Source of the DNA: Incurvaria masculella
Lineage: Eukaryota > Arthropoda > Insecta > Lepidoptera > Incurvariidae
Assembly: GCA_946894095.1 (NCBI GenBank)
Contig: OX335647.2
Span: 12,852,001 to 12,916,000 of the forward strand
Direction: 5' to 3'
Length of the DNA: 64,000 nucleotides
The position numbers and the translations under genes are program-made. This document shows positions 50,990 through 61,796 of this stretch, piece by piece. The notes beneath the pieces are model-generated. The model had not been told where the DNA came from, did no database searches, and saw only the letters and a program-made list of their open reading frames with translations. Position 1 is the stretch's first letter, and every line of letters begins with the position of its first letter.

Positions 50990-51594
50990 ACTATGTCCCC
51001 CATTGCAATATTAACTGGCCTGCCTCACGGAGGTTAATATCTAAAATATGTATATCAATTTTACCACCAATTTTTCGATGGTTTTAATAATAACGTGAAT
51101 TATTTGCACAAGCATGAATTTATTTCAAAATTCTTGTAATATTTTATGATTATTTTTGGAAATCACAATGAGGGCAATTTTTTCAATACTCAGATAGTAC
51201 TTATCGGACTGATATAACAATTTCACTTTTGTCAAAAGACGGATAGTCATTGCCGGGGAATAATATCTTCTATCACAATTATCTGACTATAATTTTACTA
51301 GTAAACATATGGACTTACTATATCTGATGCATAAGCAGAATCGTAAATAAATCCATCGAATAAGTTATCTGGCTGTTTATCAGACTATTGACAAATTAGT
51401 TTTTATGTAATTATTTTATGTTTCGTTTCTATAAATACATTTGCAAGAAGATAACATTTTCCTAGCAGCAACGAGTCAATGAAAATACTCCAAATGTACT
51501 ATAAGCAGAATATTGGAATTATCCGTTCCTTAAGCACACTTTCCCCAATTTAGAGCATAAGTATACGTAAATATGTACCTTGGCAGTTATTACC

Positions 51595-51880
51595 TCCTCC
51601 TCCGTCTTTCCCTCCCAAACCCCGCGCTCCTCGCAAACCGCTCCCTCGTCTAAACGAAACATTCAATTTGGAACGACAAGTTAAAACTAAATGGATTTTA
51701 GAGTGGGACGGCAACAGTGTTTTCATCGTTCCGCTCGCGTCGCACCACGCTCAGTTACATAAGTTCCGAACGTTTGTGTGCACGGGGGCCTGTGTGTGTA
51801 CGAAAAACACGCCGTTGGCATCCGGGGTAATCGGAGGAGCGACATAAGCGTTGTTTGTTTGTAAAGACATTTGCTTAACG
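51595..51880 (+). promoter_or_regulatory. candidate promoter/first exon region
   Basis: A pyrimidine-rich CTCCTCCTCCGTCTTTCCCT stretch precedes GC-balanced sequence with an arthropod-type initiator TCAGTT near 51751. A donor-like TTTGTAAAGAC lies near 51863-51868. This fits a first untranslated exon, but no TATA box or downstream gene inside the window confirms it. Confidence 0.25.
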
Positions 51881-52089
51881 TTTTCTTACTAGTCCACCAT
51901 TATCGCAAAGATATTCTAGATATTATGGATTACAATGATTTATGAACAAGCAAACTGTATGAATTTAATCTGACGATCGAAGTAACAACACGGTATACCT
52001 AATTTAATTTTACGTGATAAAGGTTGTGATAAGAGTAATGAAAACAATTTTAATACAAAGTGCTGGTTTCAATTAGGTGGACTTTGGTG

Positions 52090-52447
52090 GTAACTGGACA
52101 TGGATAGGTAACTAATATCAAACTGACTGACGGTCATGATATTACCCTAACACACCACATGGGAACTAGGTGACATGCCAGGACATTCCTTATATTGCTC
52201 GGCTAAATTTAACTGGATGGAAAACACGGAAAATGTTCATTGCCGCTTCGACCATCGTCTCGGGCGGGATTAAACCTATCACATAGCAAGGAAGGATACC
52301 TACAGTTTTACGTGGAATCAGAACCACGGTCAGCCTCAACGGTTGAAAACGGTCACCCATTTAAAAACCCAACCGCGGTCAGAGTTGCTTCACCCTGCTT
52401 ATTGAATCGTAAAGAGACGCGCCACTGGGTTACCGAGGCTACATCTG
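52090..52447 (-). mobile_element. SINE family 1, 5S-type head
   Basis: Minus strand: AGCCTCGGTAACCCAGTGGC, GTGAAGCAACTCTGACCGCG, TTTTTAAATGGGTGACCG (5S box regions), TTGAGGCTGACCGTGGTTC, ATTCCACGTAAAACTGTAGG, a shortened middle, then the body to GTGTGTTAGGGTAATATCAT and CATCCATGTCCAG-like end. Confidence 0.75.
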
Positions 52448-52974
52448 TATTGTTATACAATTACTGGCCATCAAAACGTACATAAAGAGCGTCATAACAG
52501 TAATAATAGTGCATGTCTTAAGGCTCTAACCTCCAATATTTTGGGTTTCTTTTTATTTTATCTCAGCCTTCGGTTAAGAATAAACACGCGTAGTCAAATC
52601 CAAATATTAAAGTTTAGACTTTTATCTAGTGTATGTCTGTGAAACGGTTTTAATAAGTTGCTTATATTCTTTAAAAAAATATTTTTCTAAACACCTCTTT
52701 TGTCAAGCCGGCGCTTGAACACTATAATTGATTTAGATAATTTTCTTCTATGTGGTCCAAGATCACATTTTTATCTAGAGAAGAAGCGTGAAACATAGAT
52801 TAATTCACTTTTAAAAGTAGATTTTACAGTTCAAAACCCTAAATTTCGCTTGAACAATGAACCCTAATGCAACCGGAGCAGATCGCCATTATCGCTTGTT
52901 TGTTGAACGCTGAAGTCAGTTGGAGCCTTAAACAACATTTTGTCAACCGGTGAACCAATTTTGAATTGACTATT
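52448..52974. other. no gene seen; holds one arm of a 47-bp inverted pair
   Basis: 52450-52496 is inverted and identical to 53108-53154. The remainder is AT-rich. 52880-52975 may be a decayed 5S-type SINE head. Confidence 0.45.
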
Positions 52975-53429
52975 TTGGCTGGTATTGGTTCAGATTTCAC
53001 GTAAAATATTCCCCTTCCTTAACTACTAAATGGTAGGGTTTATCCCCCCTCCCCTTACTCTCAATATACCCTGACTAGTCCTAATTGCATATAAAAAATC
53101 AGAGCTATATGACGCTCTTTATGTACGTTTTGATGGCCAGTAATTGTATAACAAAAGGGTGCATTGAATTTGGGAGATAATAAATGATTTTGTGTGGATG
53201 CTGGCAGTAAAAGACGGCTGGAGACTTGATCCCGTCTGGGTTGACATAATCGCATTGAATAAACGATGGTCGAAGTGGCAATGAAAAATTTGTCCGTGTT
53301 TTCCATCCAGGTCAATGTAGCCGTGCTTTATAAGGAAATCCTGGCATGGCCCTCCTCCCGCTGAGAGATTGCTGTGTTGGACTATCGTTTCAGTAGGTGT
53401 GATATTAGCCACACATGTCCAGTCACATA
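52975..53429 (+). mobile_element. SINE family 1, interrupted by inserted sequence
   Basis: First part to about 53052 (GGTTCAGATTTCACGTAAAA, CTAAATGGTAGGGTTTATCC). Second part from about 53220 (ATCCCGTCTGGGTTGACATA to CACATGTCCAGTCACATAAA and A-run). The 165 bases between contain the 47-bp sequence that is inverted relative to 52450-52496. Confidence 0.7.
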
Positions 53430-53600
53430 AAAAAAACCGCCCAAATGCGAGTTCGACTCGCACACGAAGGGTGCCGTACCGAATTTTGATCGACAGTAAT
53501 ACACACTCTGTGAACATTTCAAATATCTACTGACGAACGGACAGCGGAGGCTTATTAATAGTGTTCCGTTGGCACCCTTTGGGTGCGGAACCCTAAAAAA
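53430..53600 (+). repeat. GGAC-type interspersed repeat, internally deleted
   Basis: ACCGCCCAAATGCGAG, TTCGACTCGCACACGAAGGG, a short middle with ACACTCTGTGAACATTTC, GACGAACGGACAGCGGAGGC and GGGTGCGGAACCCTAAAAAA. Most of the linker is missing. Confidence 0.75.
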
Positions 53601-54275
53601 GTAGTAAATATGTAAAATCTCACAAGGTTGCAGCTTATCGCGCATCGAAGACTCGCGAAGAAATGGCCTATGTCACAGGTATCCATAGTTAGTGGCGGCG
53701 TAGCCAGGGTAGGCACCTGGGGGCGGTTTTATATTAAGCACCCCAAAAATTTAATTTTCGTTCAGCAGAAAAACCGGCCTTGAACATTTTATACAGATTT
53801 CTTAACTTAAACACACATTATGGTATGATTGAAAAAGAAGTTATTACAATGTCAGGAATAAGATAAGTCACTCATAAAATGTTTTCCCAGTTATGTTTTG
53901 ATTGCCCCTCTTTACGCCGCCACTGCTATTCGTCATATGCTCACAATGCGACTTTATGTTAGGACTTGGTCAAAGCTCGCTCGATTTATTTATTTTTGCT
54001 AAATAATCGTAATTGGACAAATTTTTTTGATAAATAAGCGTGGTCTTTAAAATATTCAATTTGTCTCATTTATTTTTAAGCATATATTACTTATTCACTT
54101 TCCATGAAATATATGGCATGATGTTTAGAAAGTAATCATTACGTTTACAATTAATTAATTAATTATTTCGCGAATTAAACAAAATAAATAACAGATCCTT
54201 ATCCACTAGAAACTATCTTGCTAGACACAGACTATCTCAGAGCTGTGTTGGTTGACGACCTTTAAAATCGACGAG
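53601..54275. other. no gene seen
   Basis: AT-rich. 53690-53760 (GGCGGCGTAGCCAGGGTAGG) resembles a widely scattered insect repeat word but is short. Confidence 0.35.
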
Positions 54276-54825
54276 TTAAGGTGGCCCAACCCGGCGGGCC
54301 TAACTCATTCGCGGGCACGGTACAAAACCGTGCTGTTGCGCTCTGGGACCTTCTCTGTTTCAAAGAATAAGACAGGCTCCGTGATGAGGAAGATGCAACA
54401 TGTCCACAAAAAAGACAATGTGCATAGAGTATGATTTGGTAAAATTAACGAAAATTTTAATTTCAAAACGACTTATAGCTAAAAGTAAACCACGACCGCT
54501 GTAATCAAAAATGTAACAAAAAACAAATAGATTATAAATCTTGATTAAATAAGCTATGTCTGATGAGTAATCTTTTTAAGATTTTCTTACTTTATCATTG
54601 CGTAATAAACCACCAAAGTTATTGTATAAAACGCGCGAAAAATTCGAACTTTCTGACTTTATAACTTAGAAACCAAACACAATTTTACAATGCCAATGGT
54701 CATCAGACATCTAGTTCGATCAAATGAAGCAATTTTGAGCAAAATTTTGGATCTCTGACAAGAAATATGGGCGTGATCTTCTTTCCCCTTTTGTATGGGG
54801 AGATGAGCGGGATGGGCCACCTTAA
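54276..54825 (+). mobile_element. 542-bp MITE with TTAA target duplication, copy 2
   Basis: Element 54280-54821 between TTAA at 54276-54279 and 54822-54825. It has the same length and orientation as copy 1 at 7203-7744. Left terminus GGTGGCCCAACCCGGCGGG, right terminus AGCGGGATGGGCCACC. Only scattered substitutions separate the two copies. Confidence 0.85.
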
Positions 54826-54974
54826 GGAAAAAAAAAATAGAAAATTGAATCAAAAGTCCAGCATTACAAAATTACAACGTCTTCGGATTATATTTATGGC
54901 CGTATTATTAACAACGATAAAGGCGAGCTAGTAGTCTTTGACTTTTTTCACTGTGGGCTACATTGATGTGCGTT

Positions 54975-55205
54975 CGCGGTGGTGTGGGCTCATTGTCAGG
55001 ACGAGCGCGCAGCACGGCTACACGCCACGCCACACCACGCTACACCACCCTATATCGCGCTACACGCACGCCACACTACACTACACCGCGCTACACACCC
55101 ACACTCGTCATCACGGACACACATACCCTCTCATCCTCTTTCACCTTTACACACACACGTACTGCATACACCCTACACCGCGCTACACACACACGGCGCA
55201 AGTGC
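54975..55205 (+). repeat. cryptically simple CGCTACAC-type sequence
   Basis: Degenerate repetition of CGCTACAC, CACGCCACAC and CACACAC words. No frame carries stops for over 100 codons in this composition, so the long open frames here are not evidence for a gene. Confidence 0.65.
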
Positions 55206-55454
55206 AAGGTGGGTTCACCGCGCGTTGCGAAATGTTGCCGGACAGCTTTTTTCGTCTGGCTGAGTTTCTGCTCGTTTTTTCAAGTCGCAGCGGTCGCATA
55301 GAGTTATGCTGTTTAAAATGTATTAACAATGGGAAACAATCCAGACACTCCGCCGCAAATGTTTATAAAGCTGGCTGGAGAATGCTTCGAATTATAATTT
55401 GCTTTTTGTGGAATGCTACGATCGGCCGGGTGTGCGAACACTTTTATGCCAACT
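55206..55454. other. GC-balanced stretch, no gene supported
   Basis: CGCAAGTGCAAGGTGGGTTC to CTTTTATGCCAACTGAGG. It has balanced composition and a possible CAAG/GTGGGT donor, but no recognised protein. Confidence 0.3.
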
Positions 55455-55526
55455 GAGGCTGAGACCAAGTCGTAACTAAAGGAAAACGAATGAAAAGTAG
55501 TACTTTCTTATGTCACTTTGATATAA
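55455..55526. repeat. MITE F end fragment
   Basis: GAGGCTGAGACCAAGTCGTA, ACTAAAGG and AAAAGTAGTACTTTCTTATG resemble the left arm of the 38.1-kb element. A mariner is inserted just to the right. Confidence 0.45.
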
Positions 55527-55528
55527 TA

Positions 55529-56455
55529 GGTTGGGGAAAAAGTTTCTTCGCATTTTTTAAGAAAATTCAAAACATTTTTTAATATGGTTTATTTACATTT
55601 AACTAAAGTATGTAGGTACCATTTTGTTCGATAACTTTTTGCCATCTTGTAGGTAGGGACATGATCCCATTGCTATAGAAATATTGGGACTTCTGATCAA
55701 TATACCGCGACAAGTGGTTTTGGCAGTCCTCTCGTGATGTTAACCTGACACTGCCTAAAGAATTCTGAAGAGACCTAAACAGGTGGAAATCTGAAGGTGC
55801 AAGGTCAGGACTATACGGCGGATGCATTAACACCTCCCAGCCAAACTCTCTTAGTTTTTGCTGAGTGGCTAAAGATGTGTGAGGTCTAGCCGGTTCATTA
55901 GGTTTCTTTCAGTGAGCTCGTGAGGTACCCAAATATCGAGCTTTTTTGTGTACCCAGTTCTTTTCAAATGCGCCAAAACTGTTTTGTGGTCAATTCCTAG
56001 TTCTTCAGCTACGTCGTAACTACTGATATGCCGATCTTGCTCCACTTTTTCAAAAATGGCATCCATTTTATCCGTAATAGGGCGACCAGAGCGACGTGCA
56101 TCTTTGACATCAAAATTTCCGGATTGAAAACGCTTAAACCAAATTTGTGCTACTCTCACAGACACTGCACTAGGTCCATAAACATCGCAAATTTTTTTCG
56201 CGGCTTGCGTTGCATTTTTACCTTTTTTGTAGTAAAATTTAAAAATGTATCGAATTTCTTCATTAGATTCACTCATTTTGACAGTACGAAAAACAAATGA
56301 GAATCACACATTTTCCTAATTTGAATTTGGAATTATGTTCTTTAAAATTTAAACTTTCAATGATACCAAAACCAGCCAGATACAAATAGTATAGCCAAAG
56401 AGATTTTATTACAAGTTCATACATACTATAATGCGAAAAGACTTTTTCCCCGGCC
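55529..56455 (-). mobile_element. mariner element with internal deletion (927 bp)
   Basis: Flanked by TA (55527-55528, 56456-56457). Terminal inverted repeats are GGTTGGGGAAAAAGTTTCTT and, inverted, GGCCGGGGAAAAAGTCTTTT. Related full-length elements are about 1.28 kb. The missing piece is inside the transposase gene. Both ends are intact, so it could in principle be moved by an enzyme supplied elsewhere. Confidence 0.88.
55603..56276 (-). pseudogene. mariner transposase (irritans-like), catalytic core deleted
   Basis: ATG at 56276. The N-terminal helix-turn-helix region is well preserved (FYYKKGKNATQAAKKICDVY, GRPITD linker, HKTVLAHLKRTGYTKKLD, VPHELTERNL). At about residue 127 the frame jumps from the NLMNR region directly to the ARPHTSLA region in another frame, so TGDE and HQDN blocks with catalytic Asp 1 and 2 are gone. 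The C-terminal block YSPDLAPSDFHLF with Asp 3 remains (55603-55833). Not functional. Confidence 0.88.
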
Positions 56456-56457
56456 TA

Positions 56458-56734
56458 TACTTTGTAAAGATTAAATGTCTCTTTTGACATCGGTTAGTAT
56501 TACTTTCGGCTTTTTCTGTGCATACAGGTCAGTGTTCCTTCTAGCTGCGACTATCTTAGCCCTATCGCATAGCGCACTACGCACAAAGGTGAATTACTTC
56601 CTATGTTTTAAATAAATAACCAATATTAGCGTTAATATTCTGATTGAAAGAAACCATCATTTACAAATAACACTATCCGATAATAATGTGGGTTTCGGCA
56701 CTTATTCCCATTGCAATTCTTTCCGTGCATGTCG
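56458..56734. other. no gene seen
   Basis: AT-rich flank of the mariner insertion. Confidence 0.4.
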
Positions 56735-56965
56735 AAGGGATTTGTCGTTCGTGGTTAGGAGTACATGTAACACTGCAGGCCCCCTTGCTTTAATTGCTAT
56801 GTGGTAGGGTTAATCCCTCCCGAGTTGGTACCATCACATTGAATTAACGACGGCCGAAACACAAATTGACCGTGTTTTCCATCAATTTCAATGTAACCGC
56901 GCAATATAAGAAAGGTGATGTTGTGGCACCTAGTTTCCACGAGATGTGTTGGGCTTATCTTAGAA
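56735..56965 (+). mobile_element. SINE family 1 body
   Basis: TCGTTCGTGGTTAGGAGTAC, GGTAGGGTTAATCCCTCCCG, GTTGGTACCATCACATTGAA, GACCGTGTTTTCCATCAATT, CACCTAGTTTCCACG and GATGTGTTGGGCTTATCTT. Confidence 0.75.
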
Positions 56966-57719
56966 CAGGACAGGCTTAGTTTAGGCGTGAAAACGCAACA
57001 GACTGACAGACAAATTTATTTTCGCATTTATAATAGTAGTATGTAGTATGTGTTGCATCCTGGGCCACGAGCTCCATATCCTTTTTCCTTCATATTCATA
57101 TTCTATTTAAAAATCGCGCTTAAACTCGTCGATTTGCAAACAACCCGTCTGATAATAAAATGTGGGTACAAAATACGCTTTTTGTTCCTCTTGCAAAACC
57201 GATCTCCAAGTAATCAAGATGTCAGAAACTCTTTAAAATTACTCAAAAAATCGACAAAATTATATGTGATTGTGCATGAGGAGAGCATCAGAATCCAGTA
57301 AGTACCTTGTGGCTCAAAATTTTGTCTTTTTTCAAGTGCATAAGGATCAAACAATTTATATGTTGATTTACTTAATCCGCATTAAAACCGAGTGTTTTTA
57401 TTCGTGCATTTGACAATTGTACTTCGGTTATGTTTCGCATCGAATTTGGTTTGTTACGTTTATTTGTTTCATAAAATTATGTACGTACATAAAATACATA
57501 CATTTATTTCGTAGTTATTATTTATGCCTTATTGATAGGGCCCCGTCCTAAACATCAGAATATGACGATTTATGGTGCCTCGATGAAGGGTATTAAGACG
57601 TTACAGCTTAACGAATCCATGTATGGATGCTTCGTATTTTTAACAATAACATTAATAAACGGTAGCTGAAATTGCAAATTAAAATATATTTTAAATTCCT
57701 ATCGGCCTAGCATTATGGT
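56966..57719. other. no gene seen
   Basis: AT-rich. The 83-codon frame at 57050-57301 has no support. Confidence 0.4.
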
Positions 57720-58000
57720 AAGTGCTCCGAGATAAGAGATACCTGTGAAGATGAGTAGCGGTTATCAAAGTTCAGCCATACCATACCTGCATAATTTAAA
57801 AATCTTCTGGAGTCGGTCCTCCCGTAATTAATACCTGAAATAAGCAGTTAGGGTCTCTTCCACCAAGTACTGATTAACTTAATCCTAACATTAATGGACC
57901 ATCTTGCAACCGATAACAGTACAAGATAATCAAAACTTTAGTAATAAAGGCGCTTTAAGTGTCGACTGAGATAAAACAGCAGTTGGTGAAACCAGGCGTA
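57720..58000 (-). repeat. MITE-like repeat E, copy 3, with family 2-like sequence on its left
   Basis: 57848-58000 contains CTTCCACCAAGTACTGATTA, CTTGCAACCGATAACAGTAC, AAGATAATCAAAACTTTAG and GTTGGTGAAACCAGGCG, the complement order of 18.54 kb. 57810-57845 (CCTCCCGTAATTAATACCTG) resembles the end of SINE family 2 at 1.1 kb. Confidence 0.5.
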
Positions 58001-59225
58001 GTGTTACTAATAAACCCAGAACAACTTCGGAAATGTGAATACTATGTTTTGTCCTTTGCATTGATATACCGGTTGAAATTCGATAGAAAGTGACATAAGC
58101 ATGGTATGGCTATTCCGAGAATATTCCGGGTTAATTAGTTACGCTGACTAGGTACAAAATAGGAATGGTTTGGTTTTTTGTAACGTGTACTAGACACAAA
58201 AACTTCTGCAAAGTGTTTTTGGGATAATGTGGTGGGATCGTGCCCTCAACAATTCGCGCTATGAATTACAATGGATATAAAAAAATGTCCCAAAAATGTT
58301 TCGAATTTTTGGTTCCTACTATTGATCCCAAAGAGATTAAGTTAAATGTCTTTGATTAATCACAAACAAAAGTGTATGATTTGTTTGTTGAATTTAGAAG
58401 AGGATGGGGAAGCGTTGATTGTGACAGTGTTTTTCGTAAAAAAGAAAAACTCTCCAAGTTGTGGGTTTAGAGATGGTAACGTAATTTTAAAACGCAACTC
58501 ACTGCCCGCGAAAGGTTTGCTTACAGGTTTAATTACAGCCTTGCCAACGAGAAAACGCCTTATATTCTCATTGAGCATTACACAAACACAGAGAGGGTCC
58601 ATCCATCTCTTAGGAACTCCACAGAGGGTCACTAAGCTCCGGTCTTGGACGAGACGCACGGTACGGTGCTGTAGCGCAATATGGGTCAACGTAGCCAAGA
58701 AGGTACTTATCTGAACCGTCCCACAGATGCGAACAATACTCCTTATCCTAATGCTCTTCTAACCTGAACTATACTGACGTAGCCTGTTGAGAACTCTTAG
58801 CTTTCTTGAGGCCAGCTTCGCTTTCTTTATCCTCAATATGCAGTCCGAGGTTCAGGTCATGCGTCAGGTCGACACAATGACAATTCCGATCCGGTTGTCA
58901 ATGCGCACAGTTTTAACCTGGAAGACGAAACTGCAGTTAACGGTGTCCGCCGCGAGTACCAAATATATTCGGTGCTCGCATTGAACTCGGGAGGTTCTGG
59001 AAGGCCCATCTCATTTCAGGCTCTGGATTACACGGACTATCAGGATGCACGCCGGATCACGGACTTCTTGGCAGCGTGGCATGACGATCACTAAGTGTGG
59101 AGGTATACCTAGTCAACTTTGCGGTCTACCACATGCTTAGTTACGATATGCACGAGATAAAATGTTTCGGGACCACTTTTAATATTTTTAAGTGTCGTTA
59201 GCTATACAACACAAAATATTTAGTG
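58001..59225. other. unresolved GC-balanced stretch, possibly decayed coding sequence
   Basis: 58330-59100 is GC-balanced with moderately long frames on both strands (122 codons plus, 112 codons minus) but none extends through the segment and I recognise no motif. It is probably an old retroelement or pseudogene. Confidence 0.35.

Positions 59226-59228
<3 letters not shown>

Positions 59229-59259
<31 letters not shown>
59229..59259. repeat. (TA)n microsatellite
   Basis: About 15 uninterrupted TA units. Confidence 0.95.
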
Positions 59260-59261
<2 letters not shown>

Positions 59262-59879
59262 TATAGTGGTTGCGCGTAATCTATCATTGATGAAAATAAT
59301 CAAGCTATACGCAGGTATAAGCCGCATTCAAATTGGGAAAAAGGTTCTCAAGTTGTAGCGGACGGATAGACAGAAGAACAAACACCAGAAGTTGGATTTT
59401 GAACGACTTCATTGAATTCGACCTAAGTAGATGTTTTACCATTTTTTTCAACTGGCATAAACTCGATCTACCGACATTCGGCTTGGTACATAACGTTGCT
59501 TTGAGCTTCAGAGGAAAAATAAATTACGATAAATATTTAAAAAGATCTTGCTAAAATAACTTTTTTGCGCTTGTAGCATTAGTGATTCGTTAGATTTTTA
59601 AAACTTTTTAGCGTTTTTCTAATACGTTTATTTAAAAAAGCGAAGCTAGAGCTGTATTAAAGTGTTTACGCTTGAATGAGGTAAATGTTCAAGAAAGGTT
59701 TATGTTCGTTTTGTTTCCTCGAAAGCCCAAGTTATAACCAAAATATTGATATTTATACGTTGAGTCCGTATTCCAAAATAAGGTCACAACGCTAGGGCCC
59801 GCTGTCGTTCCAATTCCTTTATTGATTAGTCACTTCGGGCAACTTGCCAATGCTGCGCTAATGCTATCTAATTGTATCC
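59260..59879. other. no gene seen
   Basis: AT-rich. The 73-codon frame at 59333-59554 has no support. Confidence 0.4.
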
Positions 59880-60124
59880 AAAAACCGGCCAAGTGCGAGT
59901 CGGACTCGCACACGAAGGGTTCCATACCATTTTTTTATTATTAAATTTTTATTATTTATAAATTTTATCTATTTGTTGTTATAGCGGCTAAATAAATACA
60001 CACTCTGCATTTCAGCTGCCTACCAATTACGGTTCATGAGATACAGCTGTGTGACAGATGGACGAACGGAAGGACGGACAGCGGAAGCTTAGTAATAGGG
60101 TTCCGTTGGCACCGTTTGGGTACG
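59880..60124 (+). repeat. GGAC-type interspersed repeat, microsatellite contracted
   Basis: AAAACCGGCCAAGTGCGAGT, palindrome GTGCGAGTCGGACTCGCAC, GTTATAGCGGCTAAATAAAT, TCATGAGATACAGC, GACGAACGGAAGGACGGACA and GTTTGGGTACGATCC. Confidence 0.85.
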
Positions 60125-60465
60125 ATCCAGGCCTTCGATGATCGGCTTCTTTGTAAGAGTTGCATACATTACACATTACTGACTGCACATAAACGTACAT
60201 GGAAGAGCAGGTCTTCGAATCTCACACACGCAGAGATATTACACCTTAAGTTACCATTGCATGTAGGAAGAACTACATTAGGTAACAATTCCATGGGTTC
60301 CACGTGTAATGAAATAACTATAACGCAAAATTGACTGCCGCTATAAAAGCGGTTTTCTGGACCGAAACATTCTTGATTCCTGAGCATTGAATTGTAAGAG
60401 TCTGCCTACATATCTGTGCCCATAAAGTTTGCATATAAAATTTGCGCATATCATTCATATAAGTA
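60125..60465. other. no gene seen
   Basis: Short overlapping frames on both strands, no domain. Confidence 0.4.
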
Positions 60466-60583
60466 GCTCTCAGTTGATTTATTTAGTGTGCAAAATTTCA
60501 AAAATATTTCCCAATTTGACTGAGGAACCGGCACGTTTCATTGTATGAAACTTGATCACCTAATTATCCTCTTAATTATCTAT
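60466..60583 (+). repeat. dispersed repeat D, copy 2
   Basis: AGCTCTCAGTTGATTTATTT, CAATTTGACTGAGGAACCGG, CATTGTATGAAACTTGATCA and CCTAATTATCCTCTTAAT. It follows the GGAC-type repeat at about 340 bases, compared with about 110 at 12.4 kb. Confidence 0.55.
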
Positions 60584-61796
60584 AATGTCAAATATGTATA
60601 ATATTGCATCAGTCATAAGGTTGCCCGATATGTGCGCTTCAGCTAAATAAATTAATTTATTAGGAGATTAAACAAAGAGGATAAAAATTAAACACAATCT
60701 TAATGATATGTGATTAAAAAATGTACGTGAAATGTGTATAAATGACTAAAATGTTTATTTTTGCGGTATATGGTTTCAATATGTGTGGGAGACGGTGATG
60801 CCGTTTGGTAATGAAAATCACAATTGTTTATCGAATCCAGACCAAAAGCGTAATTAAATATAGATAACTGAATTTGTAGTCTTATTTCTATTTAACGTTT
60901 TTGGATGAAGACATGGAAGAATCATCCTGTGGGAAGAATGAAAACGAGTACATACTAAAAATGGTCGCCATTCTTACGATGTCTCGTAATTCGTCTAAAA
61001 TAGGACTCCTTGCTTCATTATTATTTATGTAAAACGCAGTCATTTATATGATAATGGCCTAGCTAAAGCATACAGTTTGTTCTCACACAATCCCTGTTAA
61101 TGTATTCCATCCACCTACAGGGCAAGTCTGGTTTGAATTTGAATTTGAATTTCCATACATATGCTAAACCTTTCTGCAGCCACGCGATTTATTCTAAATA
61201 CTTTAAACCTTAGAATTTTAGAAATTTGCTTCATTTAAGATCTCTCCAACAGTTTGCGAGTTTACGAGTTACAACTAATGGCAATCAACATTCGTATATT
61301 CGGGTCATAAATCAGCCCCCTTTTATACCACAAACTCTATTTATTTATTTCAAAACACAAACTCTATTTATTCAAACAATTTTTACTCAAACATATTTTA
61401 GTCTCTGTTTATCTACAACAAAGAAATTTTTGTTTCAAGATCAAACCAAGTGTTTGCAGAAAACCCTTTTGAAAATTAAGACGAGCCTCATATACGTGCA
61501 AACCTTAAACATTGCTCAATTTATTATTTTAATACAATAAACCATAAGTTATGATTTAATACAATAAATCACAAATACAATAAACCACATAAACGGGCAT
61601 CAACAAACAAAAACATTTATATTAATATAAGTATACAAAAATACTTATATTAAATCGAACGAAGACTATTATTTCTCTATCCCATTTTGTTATACAATTG
61701 TATTTAGCACAACCAACGCACAACGTCTAACATGTAGAGTATTTAATAGTTTATGTTATTGGGGTATAGTCTATAATTTTCGGTTCTTTTAATGAG
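60584..61796. other. no gene seen
   Basis: AT-rich. The 104-codon frame at 61226-61540 is low-complexity (Thr/Gln/Phe-rich with repeated TTATTT words) and unsupported. Confidence 0.4.

Larger units (their letters stand above)
50463..52089. other. spacer with a hairpin and a candidate promoter
   Basis: Contains the perfect hairpin at 50956-50989 and the GC-balanced stretch at 51595-51880 listed separately. The rest is AT-rich. Confidence 0.4.

Noticed and set aside
54938..55456. 172-codon frame and two overlapping long frames
   Set aside because: They lie in cryptically simple CGCTACAC/CACA sequence. Stops are depleted by composition in all frames.
61226..61540. 104-codon frame
   Set aside because: Internally repetitive TTTATT/CAAACA sequence with no domain or splice support.
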